NCBI GenBank assembly: GCA_002315945.1
Contig: DCIJ01000040.1
Location: 1-12,723 of the forward strand
Direction: 5' to 3'
DNA from: Lachnospiraceae bacterium UBA1729
GTDB taxonomy: Bacteria > Bacillota > Clostridia > Lachnospirales > Lachnospiraceae
DNA length: 12,723 nt
Positions 1 to 6,400 of the stretch are shown one piece after another (within the stretch, counting starts at the first letter, position 1; every line of letters starts with the position of its first letter). A program made the position numbers and the translations under genes. Under the pieces are notes generated by a model. It was not told the origin of the DNA. It did no database searches and worked only from the letters and a program-made list of their open reading frames with translations.

Positions 1-694
1 TATCAGTATTTGCAGAGCAGTGCATAGAAGCGATGCCCTTAAGTGGAAGATAGTAGTTCATCAAAGAGAACATACCCTTCTTCATCTCTCCGCCGTACCA
101 TGTATTAATGATAACCTGCTCACGTGAAGTTACGTTGAAAGCAACACATGTCTCTGAGTTAAGACCAAGTGCCTTGTAATCTGCTACTTTTGCAAGTGAA
201 GCATTGTAGATTGTGAAGTTAGGCTCGAAGTTCTCAAGTTCTTCAGCAGTAGGCTTAATGAACATGTTCTCTACGAAATGTGCCTGCCAAGCTACTTCTA
301 CGATGAAACGTACAGCCATTCTTGTGTCCTTGTTAGCGCCACAGAAAGCATCTACAACATAAAGGTTCTTATCGCAAAGCTCTTTGATTGCGATTTCCTT
401 AACCTTAGCCCATACATCCTCACTCATCTCGTGATTATCATTGGGATAATCAGGTGTATTCCACCATACTGTATCCTTTGAATTAGCATCCATAACGATG
501 TATTTATCTTTAGGAGAACGTCCTGTATAAATACCTGTCATAACGTTTACTGTATCAAGCTCTGTGTTAACACCTTTCTCATAACCTGTGAGTGAAGGAT
601 CTGTCTCAGCTGTGAATAACTCTTCATATGAAGGGTTGTGAGCAATTACAGTAGCACCAGTAATACCATACTTAGTTAAATCAACATTTGCCAT
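1..694 (-). CDS. pckA: Phosphoenolpyruvate carboxykinase (ATP), N-terminal part
   Basis: Catalyses oxaloacetate + ATP to PEP + CO2 + ADP, or the reverse, CO2-fixing direction common in fermentative gut anaerobes; cytosolic. The frame runs off the left edge, so only 231 codons of a protein usually about 530-540 aa are present. Visible family motifs: YTGRSPKDKYIV at residues 56-67 (R59 matching E. coli R65), WYGGEMKKGMFS at 199-210 (Y200 and K206 matching Y207 and K213) and SMHCSAN at 223-229 (H225 matching the metal ligand H232). The P-loop lies outside the window. The ATG at 694 is preceded by AAGGAAG at 7 nt spacing. All nine Phe codons are TTC, unlike the plus-strand gene at 2758-3585, which suggests high expression. 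It has its own strong promoter. Confidence 0.97.
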   Translation of the reverse strand, partial: MANVDLTKYGITGATVIAHNPSYEELFTAETDPSLTGYEKGVNTELDTVNVMTGIYTGRSPKDKYIVMDANSKDTVWWNTPDYPNDNHEMSEDVWAKVKEIAIKELCDKNLYVVDAFCGANKDTRMAVRFIVEVAWQAHFVENMFIKPTAEELENFEPNFTIYNASLAKVADYKALGLNSETCVAFNVTSREQVIINTWYGGEMKKGMFSLMNYYLPLKGIASMHCSANTD

Positions 695-731
695 TTTTAA
701 TCTTCCTTTCTTGAAAGTATTTATTTAATAA

Positions 732-745
732 GGCGTATTCTCGCC
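732..745 (-). promoter_or_regulatory. GC-rich inverted repeat in the pckA leader
   Basis: GGCG and CGCC arms are separated by 6 nt, about 10-20 nt after the predicted transcription start of pckA. This is the only GC-rich patch in an AT-rich leader. It could be a 5' stabilising hairpin or a small operator. With a 4-bp stem, neither role is certain. There is no T-run after it, so it is not a terminator. Confidence 0.3.
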
Positions 746-760
746 AAATTACCGAATAAA

Positions 761-789
761 ATTATAGCATTGAAAAAAACCTTGGTCAA
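761..789 (-). promoter_or_regulatory. Sigma-A promoter of pckA
   Basis: Read on the minus strand: -35 TTGACC (784-789), a 17-bp spacer, and -10 TATAAT (761-766). TGC immediately before the -10 makes it an extended -10 (TGn). Initiation is expected near 754, giving a leader of about 60 nt. The -35 begins only 13 bp past the stop codon of the small membrane protein gene, so read-through from the thrC unit is also possible. A run of seven T lies in the spacer. Confidence 0.85.
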
Positions 790-801
790 CCTACATTTTA
801 T

Positions 802-1146
802 CTACTGAAGGTATTTTTTCTGTGCTTTGGAAACAAACACCCCATACAGAATGATTGCCACAAAAAAGACAGCCACGATTCCCAGGAAAATGTTGGATAA
901 TCCACCATAGAAATCATTAACAAGTCCAATGCATCCACAGATAAAGGTTAACACACCAACCAACACGGTTCTGGGAAACATATAGGCAATAAATCCGGCT
1001 TTGTCAGCATCCGGCTTGATTGTAATATTTTTACTAACCATCACGCCTGTCTTAATTTCGCCTGTCTTTTTCATTTCGTAAGCTGAATAAGCAAGATATG
1101 CACCACATAGTGCAAGGAACAAATCCAGTAAAATATCAACGCTCAT
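802..1146 (-). CDS. Small three-helix membrane protein, function unknown
   Basis: A 114-aa hydrophobic protein that I do not recognise as a named family. Three likely membrane segments lie at about residues 5-23, 59-77 and 84-104. A polar loop (about 24-58, rich in Lys and Thr) separates the first two, and the tail is basic (KAQKKYLQ). There is no signal peptide cleavage site, metal motif or enzyme motif. The ATG is 3 nt past the thrC stop codon, and its ribosome binding site (GGGAG, 8 nt spacing) lies inside the end of thrC, so translation is probably coupled to thrC. The neighbourhood alone does not establish a role in threonine metabolism. Real coding is likely because the frame fills the space up to the pckA promoter and has a good start. 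Confidence 0.75.
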   Translation of the reverse strand: MSVDILLDLFLALCGAYLAYSAYEMKKTGEIKTGVMVSKNITIKPDADKAGFIAYMFPRTVLVGVLTFICGCIGLVNDFYGGLSNIFLGIVAVFFVAIILYGVFVSKAQKKYLQ

Positions 1147-1149
1147 AGC

Positions 1150-2640
1150 TTACACTCCCAAAAAATCACAGACAGCTTTTTTCATTTCTGTCTTATCACA
1201 AATAGTGTTATGTCTTACAGGAGCTGTTCTGATTTCTTCGATGGCATTGGGAACTTCTACATTTCCAAGCTTTGAAAGCTCATCAACCAGGGCAAAATCT
1301 TCCATATTCTCATACTTTGAATCAATAGCCTTCATTACACTTCTTGTAAATTTGAAGGGACTTGCTGTGGATGCGATAACTGTCTTGGTGTTATCTCCAG
1401 TATTCTTCTTATATGAGTCATATACTGCCGCTGCAACACCGGTATGTGTATCAATTATATATCCATTATCTTCGAATATTGACTTAATGATTCCAAAAGT
1501 ATCCTCTTCGGAAGCATATCCACCAACAAAGTCTGAAAGTGCAGCTTTCATATCTGCATCAATAGTGTATTTTCCTTCTGTTTTAAGTGATTCCATAAAG
1601 GATGCATTCTTTTTTGCATCGCCACCACATAATCTGTAGATCAATCTTTCAAGATTAGATGAAATCAGAATATCCATTGAGGGTGAGCTTGTAAGAATGA
1701 ATTCACGATTTCTATCATAGCAGCCATCTGCAAAGAAATCGAAAAGCACCTTGTTCTCATTAGATGCGCAGATAAGCTTTGCAATAGGCAGACCCATATT
1801 TTTTGCATAAAATGCAGCAAGAATATTTCCAAAATTACCTGTAGGAACTACAACATTAATCAGCTCACCATCTGTGATGCATTCTTCCTTAAGAAGTCTT
1901 GTATATGCATATACATAATACACAATCTGGGGAACAAGACGTCCAATGTTAATAGAATTGGCTGATGAGAACTGGTAACCTGCCTTATCAAGCTTTGCTG
2001 CCATCTCTTTGTCAGCAAAAATGTTCTTAACACCAGTCTGAGCATCGTCAAAGTTTCCATGGATTCCTACTACATGGGTATTTTCACCCTTCTGGGTAAC
2101 CATCTGTTTTTCCTGAATGGCACTTACACCATTTTTAGGATAAAATACACATATTTTTGTACCAGGAACATCTGCAAATCCAGCCAATGCTGCCTTTCCT
2201 GTATCTCCGCTGGTAGCGGTTAATATAACAATATCATTCTTAATATTGTTCTTCTTGGCAGATGTTGTCATAAGATGAGGAAGAATAGACAGTGCCATAT
2301 CCTTAAATGCTATGGTAGCTCCATGGAAAAGTTCCAGGAAATATGCCCCACTTGCCTGAACTAAAGGTGCTATCTCTTCTGTATCAAACTTTGCATCGTA
2401 TGCATTATCAATGCAGTTCTTTAATTCGGCTTCAGTAAAGTCTGTAAGATACAGCTTCATTACCTCGTAAGCCACCTGCTTGTAATCCATTTCTGCCATC
2501 TCTTTAAGTGAACACTCAAATGCCGGGATTTCAGAAGGTACGAAGAGTCCTCCATCGTCAGCCAGGCCCTTCAGTATTGCCTGAGAAGCTGAAATTGGTT
2601 CAGAAGCAGATCTTGTTGATGAATAGGTAATATTTTTCAT
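1150..2640 (-). CDS. thrC: Threonine synthase
   Basis: PLP enzyme converting O-phospho-L-homoserine to threonine and phosphate, the last step of threonine synthesis; cytosolic. The 496-aa length fits the long clostridial/E. coli-type branch rather than the shorter (about 350 aa) B. subtilis type. Motifs: N-terminal YSSTRS at 6-11; HGATIAFKDMAL at 106-117 with K113 as the Schiff-base lysine; TATSGDTGKAAL at 141-152, the phosphate-binding loop; and VPTGNFGN in the middle of the protein. The ATG at 2640 follows GGAGG at 6 nt. A TATACT hexamer lies upstream. No homoserine kinase or dehydrogenase gene is in the window, so the rest of the pathway is encoded elsewhere. The small membrane protein gene follows immediately in the same transcript. 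Confidence 0.97.
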   Translation of the reverse strand: MKNITYSSTRSASEPISASQAILKGLADDGGLFVPSEIPAFECSLKEMAEMDYKQVAYEVMKLYLTDFTEAELKNCIDNAYDAKFDTEEIAPLVQASGAYFLELFHGATIAFKDMALSILPHLMTTSAKKNNIKNDIVILTATSGDTGKAALAGFADVPGTKICVFYPKNGVSAIQEKQMVTQKGENTHVVGIHGNFDDAQTGVKNIFADKEMAAKLDKAGYQFSSANSINIGRLVPQIVYYVYAYTRLLKEECITDGELINVVVPTGNFGNILAAFYAKNMGLPIAKLICASNENKVLFDFFADGCYDRNREFILTSSPSMDILISSNLERLIYRLCGGDAKKNASFMESLKTEGKYTIDADMKAALSDFVGGYASEEDTFGIIKSIFEDNGYIIDTHTGVAAAVYDSYKKNTGDNTKTVIASTASPFKFTRSVMKAIDSKYENMEDFALVDELSKLGNVEVPNAIEEIRTAPVRHNTICDKTEMKKAVCDFLGV

Positions 2641-2666
2641 AATCTTCCTCCAGGAATGCCTTTTTT

Positions 2667-2672
2667 AGTATA
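2667..2672 (-). promoter_or_regulatory. Possible -10 element of thrC
   Basis: TATACT on the minus strand lies 26 bp before the thrC start codon. I see no convincing -35 hexamer at 16-18 bp. The leader is too short for a T-box riboswitch. The position is reasonable, but the promoter is weak on sequence alone. Confidence 0.4.
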
Positions 2673-2720
2673 ATGACTCCAATTTGAAACCATTAGTAGT
2701 AATATTAGCATAAAAAATAG

Positions 2721-2726
2721 TATAAT
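2721..2726 (+). promoter_or_regulatory. Possible -10 element of the AP2/HNH-like gene
   Basis: A consensus TATAAT lies 31 bp before the ATG at 2758 in the divergent intergenic region shared with thrC. The -35 region is poor (TAGTAA at 18 bp spacing is the best match). A second TATAAT on the plus strand at 2669-2674 has similar left flanking bases (TAGTATAAT in both) and could be an alternative. Confidence 0.45.
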
Positions 2727-2757
2727 TACAACAAAGATTCATGAAAAGGACCTTATT

Positions 2758-3585
2758 ATGCCCGGTGTGTATATTACAACTAAAAAGGATGGCTCTGCTT
2801 CCTATCGCAGCTCCATTACTTATAAAAGCAAACATATAAGCCTCGCTTCATTTTCTGTTGAAGCCGAGGCTGAAAGATGTTACCACGAAGCCAGCCTTCT
2901 CATCGAAGACAATCCGCCTTCCTTTGATCAGCTGGTGGGAATATACGAAAAAAACGTTTTTAAATCCCTCCCCTTTTCAAAAGCGGTATCTATCTGTAAC
3001 TTTAGAGATAATGGAATATATTTTTCAAATCCAATATACCTTAGGAAAAAATTCTTTGATTACTATCTGGGAATTCATGAAATACTGAAGTTTGATATTG
3101 ATGATCTGTTCTATTATTCGTCCCATCGAATCCAAAAAAGAGGCGGTCACCTGTTTGTTGAAGACTATGGAATGCAGTTAACGCTGGGGAGTCGTTATGG
3201 AATAAGGCCCTATTCTGTTGAAGGGCGTGACTATGTCCATATCAATGGAGACAGTCGCGACTACCGTTATAATAATATAGAAGTATATAATCAGTATGCC
3301 GGTGTGCGGCTTGAACCAGACAGATCGGGTCCCAACAAGTACAAAGCATATATTCATGTGTCCGGTTACTATACAATCGGATATTACTCTACTGTTGTGG
3401 AAGCTGCCATAGCCTATAACAAGGCTGCAAAGATCCTAAATTCCCGTGGTCTGGAAAAAAAATATACCCTCAATTATATTGAGGGTATGAAGTCTGGTAC
3501 TTATAAAGTTTTATTTGATACAATTAAAGTAAGTCAGACAATTTACAGCTTTGTACCTAATATGGTGCCACCTCCGGCCACATAG
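2758..3585 (+). CDS. AP2/HNH-like DNA-binding protein, probably domesticated
   Basis: 275 aa, the only plus-strand gene. Residues 3-46 resemble an AP2-like repeat (GVYITTKKDG, then LASFSVEAEAERCYHEA). Residues 181-225 resemble a second one (GVRLEPDRSG, KYKAYIHV, IGYYSTVVEAAIAYNKAA). Between them, YVHINGDSRDYRYNNIEV (159-176) follows the HNH_3-type core of phage and mobile endonucleases: H161 and N173 are kept, and the central Asn position is Asp168. The C-terminal 30-45 residues match nothing I know. The start is supported by AAGGA 7 nt before the ATG. The 3' end overlaps convergent mnmA by 43 bp, so residues 262-275 are antisense to conserved mnmA codons. The fold assignment rests on pattern only. 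It may bind DNA as a regulator, or be a remnant of a homing endonuclease. The domain calls are less sure than the gene. Confidence 0.7.
   Translation: MPGVYITTKKDGSASYRSSITYKSKHISLASFSVEAEAERCYHEASLLIEDNPPSFDQLVGIYEKNVFKSLPFSKAVSICNFRDNGIYFSNPIYLRKKFFDYYLGIHEILKFDIDDLFYYSSHRIQKRGGHLFVEDYGMQLTLGSRYGIRPYSVEGRDYVHINGDSRDYRYNNIEVYNQYAGVRLEPDRSGPNKYKAYIHVSGYYTIGYYSTVVEAAIAYNKAAKILNSRGLEKKYTLNYIEGMKSGTYKVLFDTIKVSQTIYSFVPNMVPPPAT
3455..3488 (-). terminator. Intrinsic terminator of the nifS-nifU-mnmA operon
   Basis: Perfect 10-bp inverted repeat: ATACCCTCAA (3464-3473), a 5-nt loop, and TTGAGGGTAT (3479-3488). On the minus strand it is followed by one A and eight T (3463-3455), about 54 nt after the mnmA stop codon. 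On the plus strand no T-run follows, so it works in one direction only. It lies wholly within the coding sequence of the plus-strand AP2/HNH-like gene, where it encodes about residues 233-244. Confidence 0.85.
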
Positions 3586-4631
3586 TCACCCAGATAGAAT
3601 ACTACTGCCTGGCCGGGAGTAACTGCTCTTACAGGCTTTTCAAATTCTACCCGAAGCAGGTCATTTCCCACATTATATAATTTTGCTTTTTCTCCTGCAT
3701 GGGAATATCTGATTTTGGCCAGTACCTCCATGCCATCTTCGAAATGTTCTACCGCCATCATGTTTAGCTTATTACAGTACAACACTGGAGAAAAAATATC
3801 ATCATTTTCTCCCAGCACAACCTCATTTGTCTCAGGTCTTATTTCTGATACAAATATTGGGTGTCCCATGGCTATTCCCAATCCTTTTCTCTGACCGATT
3901 GTATAGTGTGTAATACCCTTGTGTCTGCCTAGAATATTTCCAAATTTATCTACAAAATTGCCCTGTCCCGGAATTTTCCCCGGCATCTCACTATCAAGAA
4001 ATGCGCCATAATCTCCATCCGGAATAAAACATATATCCTGACTGTCTTTTTTACCAGCCACAGGCAATTCATAATCTCTGGCTATCTGCCTTATTTCATC
4101 CTTTGTATAATCGCCCACCGGCATAAGTGTTCTGGACAGCTGCTCCTGTGTAAGATTATACAGCGCATAGGTCTGATCTTTTTTTGCTGTAATTGAATTC
4201 TTGATGCTGTATCTATTATTATCCAGCTTTTCAATCCTTGCATAATGACCAGTTGCTATATAGTCAGCCCCAATTGAAATGCTCTTATCCAACAATGCTT
4301 CCCACTTCACATATCTGTTACAGGCAATACACGGATTAGGTGTTCTGGCATTCAGATATTCACTACAAAAATAGTCTACAACCTGCTTCTGAAAAATATC
4401 CCTGAAATTCATTACATAGTAGGGAATACCCAGCTTACTGGCAACTCGTCTTGCATCATCCACTGCGCTGAGGCCGCAACAGCCACCCTCTTCGGAAATC
4501 ATTTCAACAGGTTTTTCTCTCCAGATTTCCATGGTGACCCCTATGCAGTCATATCCCTGATTTTTTAAAAGGCATGCGCAGACGGAGGAATCCACTCCGC
4601 CTGACATGCCTATTACAACTTTCTTTTGCAT
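3543..4631 (-). CDS. mnmA: tRNA-specific 2-thiouridylase MnmA
   Basis: Adenylates and thiolates U34 of the Lys, Glu and Gln tRNAs (s2U34), taking sulfur from a cysteine desulfurase. I chose the ATG at 4631 (362 aa). A longer frame to 4676 exists, but its extra residues overlap the nifU end, and MQKKVVIGMSGGVDSS is the family's normal beginning. Motifs: PP-loop SGGVDSS at 10-16; the first catalytic cysteine in PNPCIACN (C101 or C104, most likely C104); TGHYARI at 128-134; KDSQDICFIPDG at 195-206 with the second catalytic C201; GQRKGLGIA at 246-254; and a C-terminal AVTPGQAVVFYLGD. Its ATG is 1 nt after the nifU stop codon. An operon with nifS directly upstream matches B. subtilis yrvO-mnmA, where the desulfurase feeds MnmA. 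The 3' end overlaps the convergent gene. Confidence 0.97.
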   Translation of the reverse strand: MQKKVVIGMSGGVDSSVCACLLKNQGYDCIGVTMEIWREKPVEMISEEGGCCGLSAVDDARRVASKLGIPYYVMNFRDIFQKQVVDYFCSEYLNARTPNPCIACNRYVKWEALLDKSISIGADYIATGHYARIEKLDNNRYSIKNSITAKKDQTYALYNLTQEQLSRTLMPVGDYTKDEIRQIARDYELPVAGKKDSQDICFIPDGDYGAFLDSEMPGKIPGQGNFVDKFGNILGRHKGITHYTIGQRKGLGIAMGHPIFVSEIRPETNEVVLGENDDIFSPVLYCNKLNMMAVEHFEDGMEVLAKIRYSHAGEKAKLYNVGNDLLRVEFEKPVRAVTPGQAVVFYLGDYVAGGGTILGTKL

Positions 4632-4632
4632 T

Positions 4633-5076
4633 CTAGTATTCTTCTTCTCCTGCTTCCTCGTGCTCGGAAATATCACTTACAGGTTTTTCAAGGCCTTCAA
4701 TTACAATGCCGTTCTTCTGTGCATAATCCCATAATGCTGCATGAATAGCCTCTTCAGCTAACAGGGAACAGTGAACCTTAACGGGAGGCAGTCCATCAAG
4801 AGCCTCCATAACAGCTTTATTGGTTACTTCCAGGGCTTCCTGAATGGTTTTACCCTTTACAAGCTCTGTAGCCATTGAGCTTGTTGCCACTGCAGCACCA
4901 CAGCCAAAGGTTTTGAATTTACACTCTTTAATTACACCATTATCGTCAATATCAAGATACATTCTCATAATATCGCCGCATTTTGCATTGCCAACTGTTC
5001 CAACACCGCTGGCATTCTCTATCTCTCCCACATTCCTGGGATTCTGAAAATGATCCATTACTTTTTCTGAATACAT
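4633..5076 (-). CDS. nifU: Fe-S cluster assembly scaffold, NifU/IscU family
   Basis: Scaffold on which Fe-S clusters are built with sulfur from the adjacent desulfurase, then passed to apo-proteins. The 147 aa correspond to the IscU-type N-terminal domain only; the C-terminal NifU domain is absent. The three cluster cysteines are C33 (AKCGD, with D35), C59 (FGCGAA) and C103 (VHCSLLAEEAI). The LPPVK motif (96-100), which binds the HscA chaperone in proteobacterial IscU, is intact, although no hscA or hscB is in the window. The C-terminus is an acidic tail (EHEEAGEEEY). The ATG follows AAGGAG at 7 nt, and that site overlaps the nifS stop region. SufU-type scaffolds of Bacillus have an insert near the middle that this protein lacks, so IscU-type is the better call. 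Confidence 0.95.
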   Translation of the reverse strand: MYSEKVMDHFQNPRNVGEIENASGVGTVGNAKCGDIMRMYLDIDDNGVIKECKFKTFGCGAAVATSSMATELVKGKTIQEALEVTNKAVMEALDGLPPVKVHCSLLAEEAIHAALWDYAQKNGIVIEGLEKPVSDISEHEEAGEEEY

Positions 5077-5087
5077 AACTTTGCTCC

Positions 5088-6269
5088 TTAATTTTTCTTA
5101 ATAAAATCCTCATACAGAGGAGACATATTTCTTAAATTCTCAATTATTCTTTTCAGCTCATCAACTACAAAATCCATTTCCTCAATTGTATTTTCTTCGC
5201 TGACAGTAAGCCTCAAGGAACCATGGGCAATTTCATGAGGAAGACCTATAGCAAGCAGTACGTGGCTGGGATCCAGAGATCCTGAGGTACATGCTGAACC
5301 ACTGGAAGCGCAGATGCCTTTCATGTCAAGCATAATAAGCATTGACTCTCCCTCAATAAAACGGAATGAGAAATTGACGTTGTTAGGAAGTCTCTTTTTT
5401 GCATCACCATTAAGTCTGCAGTGAGGAATTTCCTCAGAAATCCTTTTTATCAGATGATCTCTTAACTCTATTTCTTTTTTAGTCTTTTCTTCCATTATGG
5501 AAAAAGCGCGTTTAACGGCTGCCTGTAAGCCTACTATTCCAGTAACATTTTCTGTTCCGGCACGTCTGCCTCTCTCCTGCTGTCCTCCATGGACAAAGCT
5601 TCTAAGCTTTAGTCCCTTTCTAATATATAAGAATCCGATTCCTTTTGGACCATTCAGCTTATGTCCGCTGGATGATAACATGTCAATATGATACTCATCA
5701 ATATTAATTGGCAGCTGGCCATATGCCTGAACCGCATCAGTATGAAAAATAATACCTTTTTCCTTAGCTATTTCACCAATCTCTTTAATTGGCTGGATGG
5801 TGCCAATCTCATTATTAGCAAACATAATACTTATTAAAATTGTATCTGGTCGTATTGCGGCTTTGAGCTCATCAAGCTTAACAATTCCATACTCATCAAC
5901 ACCTACATAGGTAACTTCAAAACCTCTCTTAACCAGATAATCGCAGGTATGTGAAATGGCATGATGCTCAATAGCAGATGTAATAATATGCTTGCCTTTG
6001 GCTTCGTAAGCCTCAGCACAGGCTTTTAACGCCCAGTTATCAGCCTCACTTCCACCTGCAGTAAAATATATCTCATTGGAATTTGCTCCAAGGGAATCAG
6101 CTATTGTCTGTCTTGCCTCGTCAACAGCGCTCTTACTTTTCTGGCCCAATCCATATATACTGCTGGGATTACCATAGCTTTCTGTAAAATATGGAAGCAT
6201 GGCATCAACTACCTCTTTTGCTGTCTTGGTGGTAGCCGCATTATCTAAATAGATGTACTTATTACTCAT
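5088..6269 (-). CDS. nifS: Cysteine desulfurase NifS/IscS
   Basis: PLP enzyme that removes sulfur from cysteine as a persulfide and gives it to the scaffold encoded next and probably to MnmA. 393 aa from the ATG at 6269, chosen because GAGGAG lies 7 nt upstream; an ATG 15 nt further up overlaps that ribosome binding site. Motifs: YLDNAATTK at 7-15; TAGGSEADNWA at 70-80; EHHA at 101-104 (H103 stacks on PLP); ANNEIGTIQP at 151-160; HTDAVQAYG at 176-184; SSSGHKLNGPKG at 199-210 with K204 binding PLP; GTENV at 238-242; and SSGSACTSGS at 322-331 with catalytic C327 on the mobile loop of group I enzymes. First gene of a three-gene operon with a strong promoter and a possible operator. No Rrf2/IscR gene is seen beside it. 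Confidence 0.97.
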   Translation of the reverse strand: MSNKYIYLDNAATTKTAKEVVDAMLPYFTESYGNPSSIYGLGQKSKSAVDEARQTIADSLGANSNEIYFTAGGSEADNWALKACAEAYEAKGKHIITSAIEHHAISHTCDYLVKRGFEVTYVGVDEYGIVKLDELKAAIRPDTILISIMFANNEIGTIQPIKEIGEIAKEKGIIFHTDAVQAYGQLPINIDEYHIDMLSSSGHKLNGPKGIGFLYIRKGLKLRSFVHGGQQERGRRAGTENVTGIVGLQAAVKRAFSIMEEKTKKEIELRDHLIKRISEEIPHCRLNGDAKKRLPNNVNFSFRFIEGESMLIMLDMKGICASSGSACTSGSLDPSHVLLAIGLPHEIAHGSLRLTVSEENTIEEMDFVVDELKRIIENLRNMSPLYEDFIKKN

Positions 6270-6292
6270 GAAAAATCTCCTCATCTATAATT

Positions 6293-6319
6293 CCTAGTAA
6301 ATTACTATACTTTATTAGG
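6293..6319 (-). promoter_or_regulatory. Dyad at the nifS start site, candidate operator
   Basis: CCTAGTAAA (6293-6301) and TTTATTAGG (6311-6319) are inverted repeats with one mismatch and a 9-bp centre. Nested within them is a shorter perfect dyad, TAGTAA-A-TTACTA (6295-6307). The element begins 3 bp past the -10 hexamer and covers the expected start of transcription, where a bound repressor would block initiation. Cysteine and Fe-S genes are often controlled by Rrf2-family repressors (IscR, CymR), but no regulator gene is present to confirm this. Confidence 0.45.
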
Positions 6320-6321
6320 AC

Positions 6322-6350
6322 AATATACATCCCGCTACCGTATATGTCAA
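6322..6350 (-). promoter_or_regulatory. Sigma-A promoter of the nifS-nifU-mnmA operon
   Basis: On the minus strand: perfect -35 TTGACA (6345-6350), a 17-bp spacer, and -10 TATATT (6322-6327). The start site is expected near 6315, with a leader of about 45 nt to the nifS ATG. The strong match shows that nifS does not depend on transcription from rsmE upstream. Confidence 0.87.
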
Positions 6351-6354
6351 CCAG

Positions 6355-6400
6355 AACTAATTTTTCAAATTATTAAATATGCCTAAACTAATTTTCAAAA
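6355..6400. repeat. Short direct repeat at the end of rsmE
   Basis: AACTAATTTTTCAAA (from 6355) and AACTAATTTTCAAA (from 6386) are near-identical, differ by one T, and lie 31 bp apart. The right copy carries the last rsmE codons and part of its stop; the left copy is just outside the gene. It may be a small duplication, or chance in AT-rich DNA. No terminator was seen here. Confidence 0.4.

Noticed and set aside
779..812. ACCTT/AAGGT hairpin with flanking A and T runs as terminator of the thrC unit or of both directions
   Set aside because: Only 5 bp of stem with a 24-nt loop, and it overlaps the pckA -35; too weak to call.
1205..1639. Long open frame on the plus strand opposite thrC
   Set aside because: Lies wholly inside the clear threonine synthase gene, has no ribosome binding site and shows no recognisable protein pattern.
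2641..2757. T-box or other riboswitch upstream of thrC
   Set aside because: The leader is under about 30 nt from the likely -10 and has no T-box sequence or antiterminator structure.
4632..4676. Upstream start of mnmA at 4676
   Set aside because: Would overlap the nifU end by 44 nt, adds non-conserved residues, and the family begins at the ATG at 4631.
6270..6284. Upstream start of nifS at 6284
   Set aside because: That ATG overlaps the GAGGAG ribosome binding site that serves the ATG at 6269.
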